Notes: generated from the letters alone by a model not told the origin. Shown: positions 9,182 to 18,052, counted from the first letter of the stretch. The stretch: DNA of 64,000 bases from Campylobacter iguaniorum (GCF_000736415.1 NZ_CP009043.1:1116001-1180000); one strand, 5' to 3'. Program-made: numbers and translations.

Positions 9182-9682
9182 ATGAAAAAAGCATTTTCTA
9201 TACTTGAGCTAGTTCTAGCCATAATCATCATAGCCATAGCAGTAGCCAGCGTCCCAGCACTCATCAGCTCTAGCCTAAAGACAAACTCGCAATCCCTACT
9301 CCAAGAAGCAGTCGTCTCATCTAGCGCGAAGCTATCAGAAGTCACAGCTAGCTATTCATGGGCGAACTCTGCTGAAACAACACCGATTGTAGATATAACC
9401 AATAATTATAAAGGGCTTGGTTATATGTATAATCCAAGAGAGTTAAAAGTAGTTACTCCACTAGACCCTGTGGGTACAAGCGGAACATTATCTGTAAATG
9501 GCGATAGCTCAAGCCACAATATACTAAATTTAAACTACGCAATATCAGCTAGCAGAACAGATAATGAAGCTATGTTTGAGATAACAACCACAGCCAACAA
9601 CGGCGAAGCACAAACCATAAAGCTAACAAACTATAGCTACAACATCGGCGAACCAGTCTATGGATACAAAGAGATAAGATGA
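9182..9682 (+). CDS. Pseudopilin-like protein with prepilin N-terminus
   Basis: This 166-residue protein opens with a short basic leader, MKKAF, followed by a type IV prepilin-like hydrophobic helix with Glu (SILELVLAIIIIAIAV). The remainder is a small soluble domain. It is a candidate pseudopilin of the Campylobacter type II secretion-like transformation system; C. jejuni has ctsT near fliW (Cj1077), so this may correspond to it, but I cannot confirm orthology. No Shine-Dalgarno is visible; a hairpin lies just upstream. It overlaps the next gene by 4 nt. Confidence 0.74.
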   Translation: MKKAFSILELVLAIIIIAIAVASVPALISSSLKTNSQSLLQEAVVSSSAKLSEVTASYSWANSAETTPIVDITNNYKGLGYMYNPRELKVVTPLDPVGTSGTLSVNGDSSSHNILNLNYAISASRTDNEAMFEITTTANNGEAQTIKLTNYSYNIGEPVYGYKEIR

Positions 9683-10593
9683 AAAAAGCATTTACACTCA
9701 TCGAGCTAGTCATCGTCATAACCATACTTGCTATTTTATCATCTATCGGCACTGATATTTTCGATAGAGTTTATATGAACTACGTCCAAACAAGAAGCCT
9801 ACAAAAACTAGAGCTAGAAACTGGAATTTTAATAGAACAAATCGCAAAAAGACTAGAAAACCGTATCAAACCTACGCTTGCAGTATCTACTTATAATGGG
9901 TCAAACAAAAATACAGGTCATAAAACGCTTGCAGATGCTGGAAATATAGACTGGAAAGACAATAAAACCGAAATAACGTGGTTTAACCAAATGTATGAAA
10001 CACAAAGATATAACGAGACCAATAATAGAAATATAGGCTGGAGTGGGTTTATAAATTTAGAAAGCATAAAAGCCAATGGAGATACTTTAACCATAACAAC
10101 GCCAGGAAGTCATCTTCAAACAGTTCTCAAAGAAAAATATGGTAAAAACAATACTCCAGTATTGATATTTAAAGGCAATGATACAGATATCGCAGATTAT
10201 TACAAAGTATATGATAATTATAGTAGTAAATACGCTCATAAAATAAACATAATCTCAGATGAGACATTTACAATAGATGTGAGAGGAAAAAAGCCAGTAA
10301 AAATTTACGAACAATACTGGCTCGCAGCTTATATTATTGGATTTAGGTTTGTAGCAACAGATCCAACAACAAAATTAAAAACGCTTAATTATATAGAATT
10401 TCCTTTTAGCAGCGAAGGCGGCGGAACGCTAATGAGTAAAAACGTAAGCTCACTAAATTTCAAAAGCACAGCAGATAATGGAGTGATAGTAAAGCTCTGT
10501 TTAGCCGATCCAAATTTTAATCTAACGCCAGATGAAAAAGACACAAATAAAAAACGTTATCTTGAAGTATGCAAAACAAAGGTTGTTTTATGA
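9679..10593 (+). CDS. Pseudopilin-like protein, large
   Basis: This 304-residue protein starts MKKAF/TLIELVIVITILAIL, a textbook prepilin peptidase site with Phe+1 and Glu+5, then a hydrophobic helix that continues into an amphipathic helix. The C-terminal 250 residues are unlike major pilins and resemble large minor pseudopilins in size. It is coupled by ATGA overlaps to the genes on both sides, suggesting the three proteins assemble together, perhaps as the tip of a DNA-uptake pseudopilus. No close name can be given. Confidence 0.76.
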   Translation: MKKAFTLIELVIVITILAILSSIGTDIFDRVYMNYVQTRSLQKLELETGILIEQIAKRLENRIKPTLAVSTYNGSNKNTGHKTLADAGNIDWKDNKTEITWFNQMYETQRYNETNNRNIGWSGFINLESIKANGDTLTITTPGSHLQTVLKEKYGKNNTPVLIFKGNDTDIADYYKVYDNYSSKYAHKINIISDETFTIDVRGKKPVKIYEQYWLAAYIIGFRFVATDPTTKLKTLNYIEFPFSSEGGGTLMSKNVSSLNFKSTADNGVIVKLCLADPNFNLTPDEKDTNKKRYLEVCKTKVVL

Positions 10594-11060
10594 AAAAAGC
10601 TTTTAGTTTGATACTTGCTATCATATTTATAGTTCTTTTAGCCACTATTGGAATGCTATCTTTTGGAGTTTCGGCTACTGGAGTCAAACAAACAGACAAC
10701 CTATATCTAAGCGAACAAGCAAAACTCATAGCAAAATCCGCCACCGAACACGCAATAATACAAATCCAACAATATGATTTTGCCACAAATTGCTTATATG
10801 AAATCCCAAAAAAATATCCAAATGATAGTGATTGGCTTCTACAATCCACAGTTTATGTGACATATATAGGTAAAAATAAACCAAATGGTTGCCCCGACAA
10901 AAACTGGATAGACTCTGGAGCCACAAAAGATCGCAATGGACTGGATATAAATGGCAAAACTCTTATCCAAGCAGTTGTCCTAGACACAGTTGTCGAGTCA
11001 AACCCAGCCGCAAACACTGAAGTCATCAGATACAGCAGAACAACCACGCAAAAACCTTGA
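10590..11060 (+). CDS. PilX-like minor pseudopilin candidate
   Basis: This protein of about 156 residues begins MKKAFSLILAIIFIVLL, resembling PilX/GspK-type N-termini that lack the usual Glu+5 but keep the long hydrophobic helix; the conserved Thr/Ser-rich stretch follows. I chose the ATG at 10590 because it overlaps the preceding stop as ATGA; an in-frame ATG at 10569 would add seven unlikely residues. Four cysteines suggest disulfides in the periplasm. It completes the three-gene pseudopilin cassette. Confidence 0.68.
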   Translation: MKKAFSLILAIIFIVLLATIGMLSFGVSATGVKQTDNLYLSEQAKLIAKSATEHAIIQIQQYDFATNCLYEIPKKYPNDSDWLLQSTVYVTYIGKNKPNGCPDKNWIDSGATKDRNGLDINGKTLIQAVVLDTVVESNPAANTEVIRYSRTTTQKP

Positions 11061-11065
11061 TTTTA

Positions 11066-11074
11066 TGGTATAAT
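11066..11074 (+). promoter_or_regulatory. Extended -10 promoter of hpf
   Basis: TGGTATAAT is a perfect extended -10 element lying about 28 nt upstream of the hpf ATG, which is preceded by AAAGGAG. Confidence 0.65.
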
Positions 11075-11102
11075 TACTATACTTTTAATCAAAGGAGAAA
11101 AG

Positions 11103-11630
11103 ATGAATACAAGTATTGTAGGAAAACAATTTGAGCTAACAGAATCTATCAAAAATTACGTTGATAGTGCGTTTGAAACTCTATCAAAATACAATCTTGA
11201 CATTATCTCAGGAAGAGCTATCATATCAGCAGATGAAAAACAAGGCAAAAAAGGCTTTGATGTGGATTTTGCTATAAATTTAGCACACAAAGATACTATC
11301 GTAATCAGACAAAAAGACAAAGATCTCTACGCTGCAATTGACCTTGCAGTTGAGCGTGCGAGCAAAGTTTTACGCCGTCACCATGACAAACTCACAACTC
11401 ACAAAAACAAAGATGATGAAAAAGCAAGTCTAAATCAAGTCAGTGAAGAGCTAGTCGAGGGCGTCGATGAAGTCATTCCAACCGAGCTTGAACTATACAA
11501 ACCATTAGAAATTGAAGAGGCTATAGAAAAACTAAAAGCTTCAGGGGCGCAATTTTACGTATTTAACGATATAGATGCAAAAATGCGTGTAATCTATAAA
11601 AGAAACGACGGCAAATTCGGACTTTATTAA
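11103..11630 (+). CDS. hpf: Ribosome hibernation promoting factor, long form
   Basis: This 175-residue protein has the N-terminal RaiA/HPF S30AE beta-alpha fold (about 1-95), a charged linker, and a C-terminal dimerisation domain (about 120-175, ending FRxxxxxFGLY-like in the family). The long form dimerises 70S ribosomes into 100S particles in stationary phase. It has its own extended -10 promoter and strong SD. A strong hairpin separates it from convergent pepD. Confidence 0.9.
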   Translation: MNTSIVGKQFELTESIKNYVDSAFETLSKYNLDIISGRAIISADEKQGKKGFDVDFAINLAHKDTIVIRQKDKDLYAAIDLAVERASKVLRRHHDKLTTHKNKDDEKASLNQVSEELVEGVDEVIPTELELYKPLEIEEAIEKLKASGAQFYVFNDIDAKMRVIYKRNDGKFGLY

Positions 11631-11651
11631 GATTTGAATTTTATTAAGATT

Positions 11652-11673
11652 TTGGAGCGAGCTTTCGCTCCAA
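11652..11673. terminator. Bidirectional terminator between hpf and pepD
   Basis: A 9-bp perfect stem TTGGAGCGA/TCGCTCCAA with a four-base loop (GCTT) sits between two convergent genes. There is only a modest T-rich tail on either strand. Confidence 0.7.
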
Positions 11674-11675
11674 GC

Positions 11676-12944
11676 TTAACTATACTTTTTTAAGATATTT
11701 TCTACTACTTTTGATATTTTTTCTACAGATTTTATTTCGCATTTTTCATTTATGCTATGAGGTGAGTAGATATTTGGCCCGATAGAACAAGCTTGCAAGC
11801 TGTTTTTAGCCCTATTTATCAGCACTCCACACTCCAGCCCAGCATGGACTGCGACCATTTTTGCATCTTTATTTATCTTTTTCATTTCGCCTAAAATATC
11901 TTTTGCAAACTCGCTAACAACTGGCTTCCAAGCCTGTGTTTCTTCCTCAAATCTCACCCCGAATCCAGCCAAACTAGCCAAATTCAAGGTCTGAAATTTC
12001 AGCTCTTCCCTGCCCTCATCACTCATCGATCTAGCAAAAAACTCAATTTCTAGCGCGTCATTATCTTGCTTAATGATAGATAAATTTATGCTATCAAGCA
12101 CCACGCCCACGCTCTCATCATAACTTCTCACGCCTTGAGAAAAAGCGTTGATAAAGGCTAAAATTTGCTTAGAATTTGCCAGAGTTTTAACTTTTTGCTC
12201 TCCAAGAGATTTGACTTTTACCATTTCATTTGAGCTTAAATTTACTCCAGCGACCACAGCTTTTGCATTTACTGGTATTGAGTTGTTTCTCTCACCACCG
12301 CTCAAACTCACAAGCTCACAGCTATTTTGAGCTAGGAATTTAGCCAAAATCTTAATCGCATTTGGTATGTTTTTTATGATTTCAATGCCACTATGTCCGC
12401 CTTGCAGACCGCTAACTTCTACTTCATAAACTTGGCAAATTTGCTCATTTTTACTCAAATTTATACTCGCAAAAATGCTAACCCCACTCGCACATCCGAT
12501 AAAAACACCATTCTCATCTTCGCTATCTAAATTCAAAATATTTTTGCTTTTTAGCGTTCCATTAAAGCCATTAGCTCCTAGCAAACCAACCTCTTCATTG
12601 TTTGTTATCAGCACTTCAAGATTATCAAATTTACTCATCATCTCCATTATGATAGCCACGCCTATACCATTATCTGAGCCAAGACTTGAGCCTTTAGCAC
12701 TCAAAAACTCGCCATCATTTACAAGCTCTAAATTTGGAGCAAGCCCCACGCAAACCATGTCATAATGAGCTTGCAAGCAGATTTTTGGCTCACCTTTTAT
12801 GGCGTGAATATTGCCAAACTCATCGGTGGCTACCTCAAATTTATGTTCTTTAGCAAACCACACCAAATACTCTCTAAGCTCATCAGTTTCAAAACTACAA
12901 TGCGGTATTTTGCAAATTTGCTCAAAATATTCAAAAACTTTCAT
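11676..12944 (-). CDS. pepD: Aminoacyl-histidine dipeptidase, PepD-like M20 peptidase
   Basis: This 422-residue cytosolic M20 metallopeptidase carries the zinc-site motifs HYDMV, GSDNGIG, NNEEVGLLGA and DSED of the PepD/PepV group, which cleaves Xaa-His and other dipeptides. I start at the ATG at 12944: it has AAGGA upstream, and an extended -10 (TGCTATAAT, 12973-12981) would place the transcript start near 12966, downstream of the longer ATG at 12971. It corresponds in context to the putative peptidase Cj0980 near Cj0976-Cj0978. Confidence 0.88.
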   Translation of the reverse strand: MKVFEYFEQICKIPHCSFETDELREYLVWFAKEHKFEVATDEFGNIHAIKGEPKICLQAHYDMVCVGLAPNLELVNDGEFLSAKGSSLGSDNGIGVAIIMEMMSKFDNLEVLITNNEEVGLLGANGFNGTLKSKNILNLDSEDENGVFIGCASGVSIFASINLSKNEQICQVYEVEVSGLQGGHSGIEIIKNIPNAIKILAKFLAQNSCELVSLSGGERNNSIPVNAKAVVAGVNLSSNEMVKVKSLGEQKVKTLANSKQILAFINAFSQGVRSYDESVGVVLDSINLSIIKQDNDALEIEFFARSMSDEGREELKFQTLNLASLAGFGVRFEEETQAWKPVVSEFAKDILGEMKKINKDAKMVAVHAGLECGVLINRAKNSLQACSIGPNIYSPHSINEKCEIKSVEKISKVVENILKKYS

Positions 12945-12972
12945 ATATGCTTTTCCTTGTTTTTTAGCCAAA

Positions 12973-12981
12973 ATTATAGCA
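12973..12981 (-). promoter_or_regulatory. Extended -10 promoter of pepD
   Basis: TGCTATAAT on the minus strand is an extended -10 element. It predicts transcription starting near 12966 and helps decide the pepD start codon. Confidence 0.6.
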
Positions 12982-13002
12982 TTTTATGATAATATTACTG
13001 CC

Positions 13003-13167
13003 ATGAAATATCTTATAAATTTTATATTATTAGCTTTTTTGTTGCAAGGTTGCCTTTGGGTAAATGAAAGAGGCATCTCAAACCGCTACTACAACGACTG
13101 CAAAGAGTATTATGACGCGGCTGGGATCTACCACAAAACCTGCGATGAAAATCTTGTAGATTGGTAA
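13003..13167 (+). CDS. Small lipoprotein, 54 residues
   Basis: The peptide has a lipoprotein signal ([17 protein letters not shown], lipobox LLQGC, Cys at about 17) and a short polar mature part with two more cysteines. It resembles the small lipoprotein Cj0978c that neighbours Cj0977 and cmoB in C. jejuni, although strand arrangement may differ. A GATAAT -10 candidate at 12988-12993 would give a leader of only 2-3 nt, and no SD is visible. Function unknown. It ends 2 nt before the cmoB ATG. Confidence 0.72.
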   Translation: MKYLINFILLAFLLQGCLWVNERGISNRYYNDCKEYYDAAGIYHKTCDENLVDW

Positions 13168-13169
13168 TC

Positions 13170-14018
13170 ATGAACCTTATAAATGACTTAAATAGAGGGT
13201 TATTTGAAAAGATAAACGCCCTAAAAAATTATAAATCCAAGACTATTTTTAACGACGCTTTAGAGCTTGAAATTGAGGATTTTGATGAGAGCATAACCAA
13301 TTTAGCCAAAGAGTTAAAACCATGGAGAAAAGGGCCTTTTAAGCTGGGTGAGCTTTTTATAGATAGCGAGTGGAGAAGCTTTATCAAATTTAATCTTCTA
13401 AAACCGCATTTAAATTTAGATGGCAAAAACGTCGCTGATATCGGCTGTAATAACGGATATTATATGTTTAAAATGCTTGAGTTTAAGCCAAAAAGCATAA
13501 CTGGATTTGACCCAAGCGTTCTTAGTTTTTTGCAATTTAGCTTTATAAACCGTTTTGTCAAATCAAATATTAAATTTGAGCTACTTGGAGTTCAAGATTT
13601 GCCAGGTTTCGGGGTTAAATTTGATACTATTTTTTGCCTTGGAGTTTTGTATCACAGAAGCGATCCAGTCAAAATGCTAAAAGAGTTAAAAGCTGGGCTA
13701 AATAGCGATGGCGAAGTGTTTTTAGATACTATGTTTATAGATAGAGATGATGAGTTTGTCCTAAGCCCAAAAAACACCTACTCAAAGATACCAAATATCT
13801 ACTTTGTTCCAAGCATAAAAGCTTTGCAAAACTGGTGCGAACGAGCCAAATTTAAGAGTTTTGAAATTTTGGCGATAAAAGATACTGATTTAAACGAACA
13901 AAGAAAAACACAGTGGATAAATGGAGAAAGCTTGGAAAATTTCTTAGATCCAAACGACCCAAAACTCACCATTGAGGGCTATCCTGCGCCAAAAAGAGTT
14001 TATGTAAGACTAAAATAA
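13170..14018 (+). CDS. cmoB: tRNA U34 carboxymethyltransferase CmoB
   Basis: This 282-residue SAM-fold enzyme has motif [16 protein letters not shown] and GVLYHRSDP downstream, typical of CmoB. It transfers the carboxymethyl group of carboxy-SAM to 5-hydroxyuridine at tRNA position 34, forming cmo5U and allowing wobble decoding. Its partner CmoA, which makes carboxy-SAM, is in this window at 41756-42460. I prefer the ATG at 13170 to an in-frame TTG at 13161. It corresponds to Cj0976 and is followed after 10 nt by the Cj0977 homologue. Confidence 0.92.
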   Translation: MNLINDLNRGLFEKINALKNYKSKTIFNDALELEIEDFDESITNLAKELKPWRKGPFKLGELFIDSEWRSFIKFNLLKPHLNLDGKNVADIGCNNGYYMFKMLEFKPKSITGFDPSVLSFLQFSFINRFVKSNIKFELLGVQDLPGFGVKFDTIFCLGVLYHRSDPVKMLKELKAGLNSDGEVFLDTMFIDRDDEFVLSPKNTYSKIPNIYFVPSIKALQNWCERAKFKSFEILAIKDTDLNEQRKTQWINGESLENFLDPNDPKLTIEGYPAPKRVYVRLK

Positions 14019-14028
14019 AAGAGGTTAA

Positions 14029-14538
14029 ATGGCAGAAAATATTTACGATAATACAGATAAAGAAACGCCCAAAGAGGACAATTATCAAGCCGATTTAAAA
14101 GTAGAACAAAATCTAAATTCATCATTTTATGGAAAGATACTAGAAACCAAAAAAAACTACTCAAAAACACTGCTAAAAACTGGAAATGACCTACGATATG
14201 ACGAAGAAGGGCTCGTGCATAGTGGTTTTATATTTAGCGCGGCAGATTACGCAGTGGCAGTGGCTGTAAATGAGCCATTTTTAGTGACTATTGGCTCAAA
14301 AGTTAGCTTTTACGCGCCGGCTAAAATAGGAGATGAGATCGAGTTTGAGGCGTGGGCGTACTTTGAAGAATCAAAAAAAAGAGAGGTCAAAGTAGTAGCC
14401 AAAATCAAAGATATAAAGGTATTTGAAGCAAGCTTCCAAGTAGTCGTTTTAGAAGATCATATCTTAAAAATCCAAAAGAAAAACCTAGAAGATCAAGCCA
14501 CCAAAAGAGAATCAGGAGAGCTTAAAGACGCTCTATAA
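14029..14538 (+). CDS. Cj0977-like hotdog-fold protein
   Basis: This 169-residue protein has a central hotdog fold (VHSGFIFSAADYAVAVAVNEP, split here as VHSGFIFSAADYA and following), resembling FapR-type acyl-thioester binding proteins without the HTH. In C. jejuni, Cj0977 is controlled by the flagellar sigma factor and needed for invasion and virulence but not motility; its molecular role is unsettled. I see no clear sigma-28 element in the short gap. The 3' end overlaps the convergent hydrolase gene by 17 nt. Confidence 0.82.
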   Translation: MAENIYDNTDKETPKEDNYQADLKVEQNLNSSFYGKILETKKNYSKTLLKTGNDLRYDEEGLVHSGFIFSAADYAVAVAVNEPFLVTIGSKVSFYAPAKIGDEIEFEAWAYFEESKKREVKVVAKIKDIKVFEASFQVVVLEDHILKIQKKNLEDQATKRESGELKDAL

Positions 14539-15112
14539 AGTATGATATAAACTCCCTAGCCTCGCTCATGCTGGTTTTTTCTCCATGTCCAGGATACAGC
14601 ACAAACTCGCCCAAATTTAGTGCTTTTTTTAGACTATTTTTCATTTCAATTTTGCTAGAAAATGGAAAATCATATCGCCCAATGCTTCCTTTAAACAAAA
14701 AATCCCCACTAAACATAACCCCATTAGTCTCTATCATCGAACACCCTGGCGTATGTCCGGCAAAATGATGAAATTTAAGAGTGAAATCTGCAATTTGCAA
14801 GCTACCATCAGGCTCTACTAAAAAATCAGGATTAAAAGGCTCTTCTATCATGCCAAAAGGATCTTTAGAGCATAAAAAAGCATCATCTTTTGGCACGTAA
14901 ATTGGCAAATTATACTCATCTTTTATCTTTTTGTCATCATAAATATGGTCAAAATGACAGTGCGTATTTAAGATAGCAAGCAGGTTTTTGCAATTTTGCC
15001 TTACAAACTCCAAAGCTCCGTCGCCAGGATCAATTATGATTTCTCCGCAATCTTTGATTAAAATGTAACAGTTTGTAGCATAAGCCCCAAAAGATTTTGA
15101 TAAAATTTTCAC
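14522..15112 (-). CDS. Metallo-beta-lactamase-fold hydrolase, glyoxalase II-like
   Basis: The protein, 196 residues from the chosen start, has the dinuclear metal motif THCHFDH, then FAGHTPGCS, FSGDFLF and PGHGE, the full ligand set of the glyoxalase II-like group. Likely substrates are thioesters such as S-lactoylglutathione analogues, but this is not settled. I start at the GTG at 15112, with AAGG just upstream; a TTG at 15142 would add ten residues. Divergent from nadE, as Cj0809c is from Cj0810. Confidence 0.86.
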   Translation of the reverse strand: MKILSKSFGAYATNCYILIKDCGEIIIDPGDGALEFVRQNCKNLLAILNTHCHFDHIYDDKKIKDEYNLPIYVPKDDAFLCSKDPFGMIEEPFNPDFLVEPDGSLQIADFTLKFHHFAGHTPGCSMIETNGVMFSGDFLFKGSIGRYDFPFSSKIEMKNSLKKALNLGEFVLYPGHGEKTSMSEAREFISYFIERL

Positions 15113-15171
15113 TACACCGCCTTTATTGGTATTTAAAGTCAATTACAAGTTTCATTTTATCAAATTTAGGC

Positions 15172-15177
15172 TATAAT
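15172..15177 (+). promoter_or_regulatory. Probable -10 element for nadE operon
   Basis: TATAAT lies 27 nt upstream of the nadE ATG, in the intergenic region divergent from the hydrolase gene. Confidence 0.55.
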
Positions 15178-15203
15178 TTAGATAATTTTTATAGGTAAAT
15201 TTA

Positions 15204-15950
15204 ATGGAAAATTTTAAAAAATTAGAAGAAAAATTACTAGATTTCTTAGATAGTTACTTAAAGCTAACTAAAAATGCTGGATTTAGCATAGGCGTAAGTG
15301 GCGGACTTGACTCTGCTGTGGTCGCTACGCTGTGTTCTAAAGTAGCAAAAACCTACGCTTTAATAATGCCGACAAATAGCTCAAATAAGGCAAATTTAGA
15401 TGACGCCTTAGCGCTTTGTGACACGCTTAAAGTAGAGCGTACTATCATAAACATTCAGCCGATTTTAGACGAATTTCTTAAAGCCACTGGCGACACTACA
15501 AATTTAAGACGTGGAAATTTAAGCGCTAGAATTAGAATGACGCTTTTATACGACCATTCGGCAAAACTTAAAACATTAGTAGCTGGCACAAGTAACAAAA
15601 GTGAGCGAATGCTAGGATATGGAACGATCTATGGCGATTTGGCTTGTGCTCTAAATCCTATAGGCGAAATTTACAAAAGCGACCTTTTTGAATTCGCAAA
15701 ATATCTTGGAATTAGCCAAAATATCATCACAAAAGCTCCAAGCGCCGATCTTTATGAAGGTCAAAGCGATGAGCTTGAAATCGGCTTTAGCTACGCGCAG
15801 TTAGACGCCGTTTTAAAAGATATAGAAAATCAAAAAACAAAGCAAGAAATAGAAGCTAAATTTGACGAAAAACTACTCCAAACCATATTTACAAGAATAG
15901 AATTAAACAAATTTAAACTATCAATGCCACCAATCGCAAATATAAACTAA
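15204..15950 (+). CDS. nadE: NAD synthetase (ammonia-dependent)
   Basis: This 248-residue enzyme carries the PP-loop motif SGGLDSA near residue 29 and the conserved segments LVAGTSNKSER and PSADLYEGQSDE. It makes NAD from deamido-NAD, ATP and ammonia; there is no glutaminase domain. It heads a run with the DegT-like gene and lpxK, corresponding to Cj0810. Confidence 0.94.
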   Translation: MENFKKLEEKLLDFLDSYLKLTKNAGFSIGVSGGLDSAVVATLCSKVAKTYALIMPTNSSNKANLDDALALCDTLKVERTIINIQPILDEFLKATGDTTNLRRGNLSARIRMTLLYDHSAKLKTLVAGTSNKSERMLGYGTIYGDLACALNPIGEIYKSDLFEFAKYLGISQNIITKAPSADLYEGQSDELEIGFSYAQLDAVLKDIENQKTKQEIEAKFDEKLLQTIFTRIELNKFKLSMPPIANIN

Positions 15951-15959
15951 AGGTTCATA

Positions 15960-17093
15960 ATGAGAGATATACCATTTTTTAGATCACACATCACAGAAAG
16001 AGAACACGAATTAGTAAATGAATGCTTAGATAAAAACGCTATCCATATGGTAGTCGATCTTGAAAATAAGATAAAAGAATATTTCGGTGTGAAACACGCT
16101 TTAACCACAAACAACGGCACCGCTGCAAAACACTTGGCACTTTGTGCTATGGATCTAAAAAGAGGAGACAAGATAATCTGCTCAGTAAATACTTTCCCAA
16201 GTGTCGCCCAAGTCATACGTCATTTTGACGCTGAGCCGATATTTGTCGATATAAATGAAGATGATTTCAACATAAATCCAGTAGAGCTTAAAAAAGTTTT
16301 AAAAGAGCAAAATCATAAAAAACTAAAAGCCGCTTTCATCACTCACGTTGGCGGTCAATCAGCTGATATGGACGCTATTTATGAGATCGCAAAGGAATTT
16401 GACATCAAAATCATAGATGACGCAAGTAGAGCCATGGGAGCGACATACGATGGCAAGCTTATAGGAACGCTTGATTCATATATGTCTTGTTTCCAGATCA
16501 ATCCACAAATCCAAAACGCCATAGCCTCAACTGGTATAATTCTCACAAACGATGATGAAATGGCAAAAAGAGCAAAACTAGTCAGAAGCCACGCTATAGT
16601 AACTGATAGCTTTGATAAAGACGGTAACTTAGGCTATGTTTATGACGTGGTTGATATAGGTCAAAAATATGATCTAAACTCACTTTGCGCCGCATTTAGC
16701 ATAGCTCAATTTGAAAAGCTAGAGATGTTTATAAACCGCAGAAAAGAGATAGCAGCCATATACGATGAAGAGCTAAAAGACTGTCCTCACGTCACAACTC
16801 CAGTCATCAAAAGAGATCACATCTACACCCAGTACATTGTCAAAATAGACAAAAACAGAGATGGCTTCGCAAGAGAATTAAGAGATAGAGGCGTAAATAT
16901 AGGGCTTCACTACATACCGCTTCATCTTTTAAGCTACTATAAAAGCAAATACAATCTTAGAGTAAATGACTTCCCAGCAGCACTCAAAGTCTATCAACAA
17001 GTACTATCTTTGCCAATATATGCAGCTTTAAGCAACGATGAAGTCAAATATATATGCGACACCATAAAAGCAGTAGCAAAAACACGTGTATAG
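15960..17093 (+). CDS. DegT/DnrJ/StrS aminotransferase-fold protein lacking the PLP lysine
   Basis: This 377-residue protein has full-length DegT-family architecture: early TTNNGTAAKHLAL, the conserved Asp region IIDDASRAMGATYDGK, and the C-terminal VNIGLHYIPLHLLSYYKSKY. At the usual SFHPVK(x)ITTGEGG active-site strand it reads CFQINPQIQNAIASTGIILT, placing Ile184 (codon 16509-16511) where the Schiff-base lysine belongs. The Gln and His near the conserved Asp are also replaced (DDASRAMGA). It may be a sugar dehydratase-like variant, a non-PLP protein, or a scaffold. It overlaps lpxK by 8 nt, suggesting a link with LPS or surface glycans. Ordinary aminotransferase activity is unlikely. Confidence 0.85.
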   Translation: MRDIPFFRSHITEREHELVNECLDKNAIHMVVDLENKIKEYFGVKHALTTNNGTAAKHLALCAMDLKRGDKIICSVNTFPSVAQVIRHFDAEPIFVDINEDDFNINPVELKKVLKEQNHKKLKAAFITHVGGQSADMDAIYEIAKEFDIKIIDDASRAMGATYDGKLIGTLDSYMSCFQINPQIQNAIASTGIILTNDDEMAKRAKLVRSHAIVTDSFDKDGNLGYVYDVVDIGQKYDLNSLCAAFSIAQFEKLEMFINRRKEIAAIYDEELKDCPHVTTPVIKRDHIYTQYIVKIDKNRDGFARELRDRGVNIGLHYIPLHLLSYYKSKYNLRVNDFPAALKVYQQVLSLPIYAALSNDEVKYICDTIKAVAKTRV

Positions 17094-18015
17094 CCGTAAA
17101 TTTCATAGCTGGATAAACAAGTATTTTTATAGACCAAGATACTTTGAAGTGCTAGTTTCTATGCTTTTAAGCCCACTGGCACTGGTTTATACCACTATTG
17201 TTTGGATTAAATTTAAGCTAGCAAAACCACTAAAATTTTCAGTTCCTATCATAAGCGTAGGAAATTTAGTAGTCGGTGGCACTGGCAAAACTCCTCTTAC
17301 AAAGGCGATATTTAATGAATTTAGCCAAGATTATAAAACATTTATAATCTTGCGTGGGTATAAAAGAAGCTCAAAAGGACTTGTCAAAGTATGTATTAAT
17401 GGCAACTTGCTTTGCGACACTGCAGCAAGTGGGGACGAGGCAATGGAATATGCTCTAGGCCTAAAAAACGCCAACGTAATCGTGAGTGAAGATAGAAAAT
17501 TAGCCATAAATGAAGCCATAAATTTAGGTGCAAATTTAATCATTTTAGATGATGGATTTGGCAAATTTGATATATTTAAATTTAACATTTTGCTAAAACC
17601 GTCAAAAGAGCCACCACTTCGCCTAACATTGCCAAGTGGAGCATACAGATATCCGGCAAGTTTCTATAAATTTGGCGATTTTATCCCTCAAAATGATGAT
17701 ATAATCAAAACAAACACTATCACAAACCAAACTTCCAAAATGGTTTTAGTAACAGCTATAGCAAATCCATTTAGGCTAAAAGATAGCTTCAAAGAGTGCA
17801 TAGGGCTTGAGTTTTTCGCTGATCATCATAAATTTAGCAAACTAGAGCTTGAAAATATCATCAAAAAATATAATGCGACAAGTTTGCTTGTCACACAAAA
17901 AGATTTTGTCAAGATAAAAGATTTTGGTTTTGAGCTTTCTATTTTAGAGCTAAACACCCAAATTTCACCGAATTTCAAAGATAAACTAAATAATTTTATA
18001 AAAAATTACGGCTAA
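17086..18015 (+). CDS. lpxK: Tetraacyldisaccharide 4'-kinase LpxK
   Basis: This 309-residue kinase of lipid A synthesis has an N-terminal membrane-associating helix (about 24-42) and the Walker A VGGTGKTP. It phosphorylates the 4' position of the lipid A disaccharide at the inner membrane. The start is GTG, overlapping the upstream stop by 8 nt. It corresponds to Cj0811. Confidence 0.91.
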   Translation: MYSRKFHSWINKYFYRPRYFEVLVSMLLSPLALVYTTIVWIKFKLAKPLKFSVPIISVGNLVVGGTGKTPLTKAIFNEFSQDYKTFIILRGYKRSSKGLVKVCINGNLLCDTAASGDEAMEYALGLKNANVIVSEDRKLAINEAINLGANLIILDDGFGKFDIFKFNILLKPSKEPPLRLTLPSGAYRYPASFYKFGDFIPQNDDIIKTNTITNQTSKMVLVTAIANPFRLKDSFKECIGLEFFADHHKFSKLELENIIKKYNATSLLVTQKDFVKIKDFGFELSILELNTQISPNFKDKLNNFIKNYG

Positions 18016-18052
18016 ATTTGATAAAATAAATTCAAAAATCCAAGGAAAAATA

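Noticed and set aside
12811-13167. 118-residue frame covering the lipoprotein
   Set aside because: The first 64 residues run antisense to pepD; the clear signal peptide and lipobox begin at the ATG at 13003.
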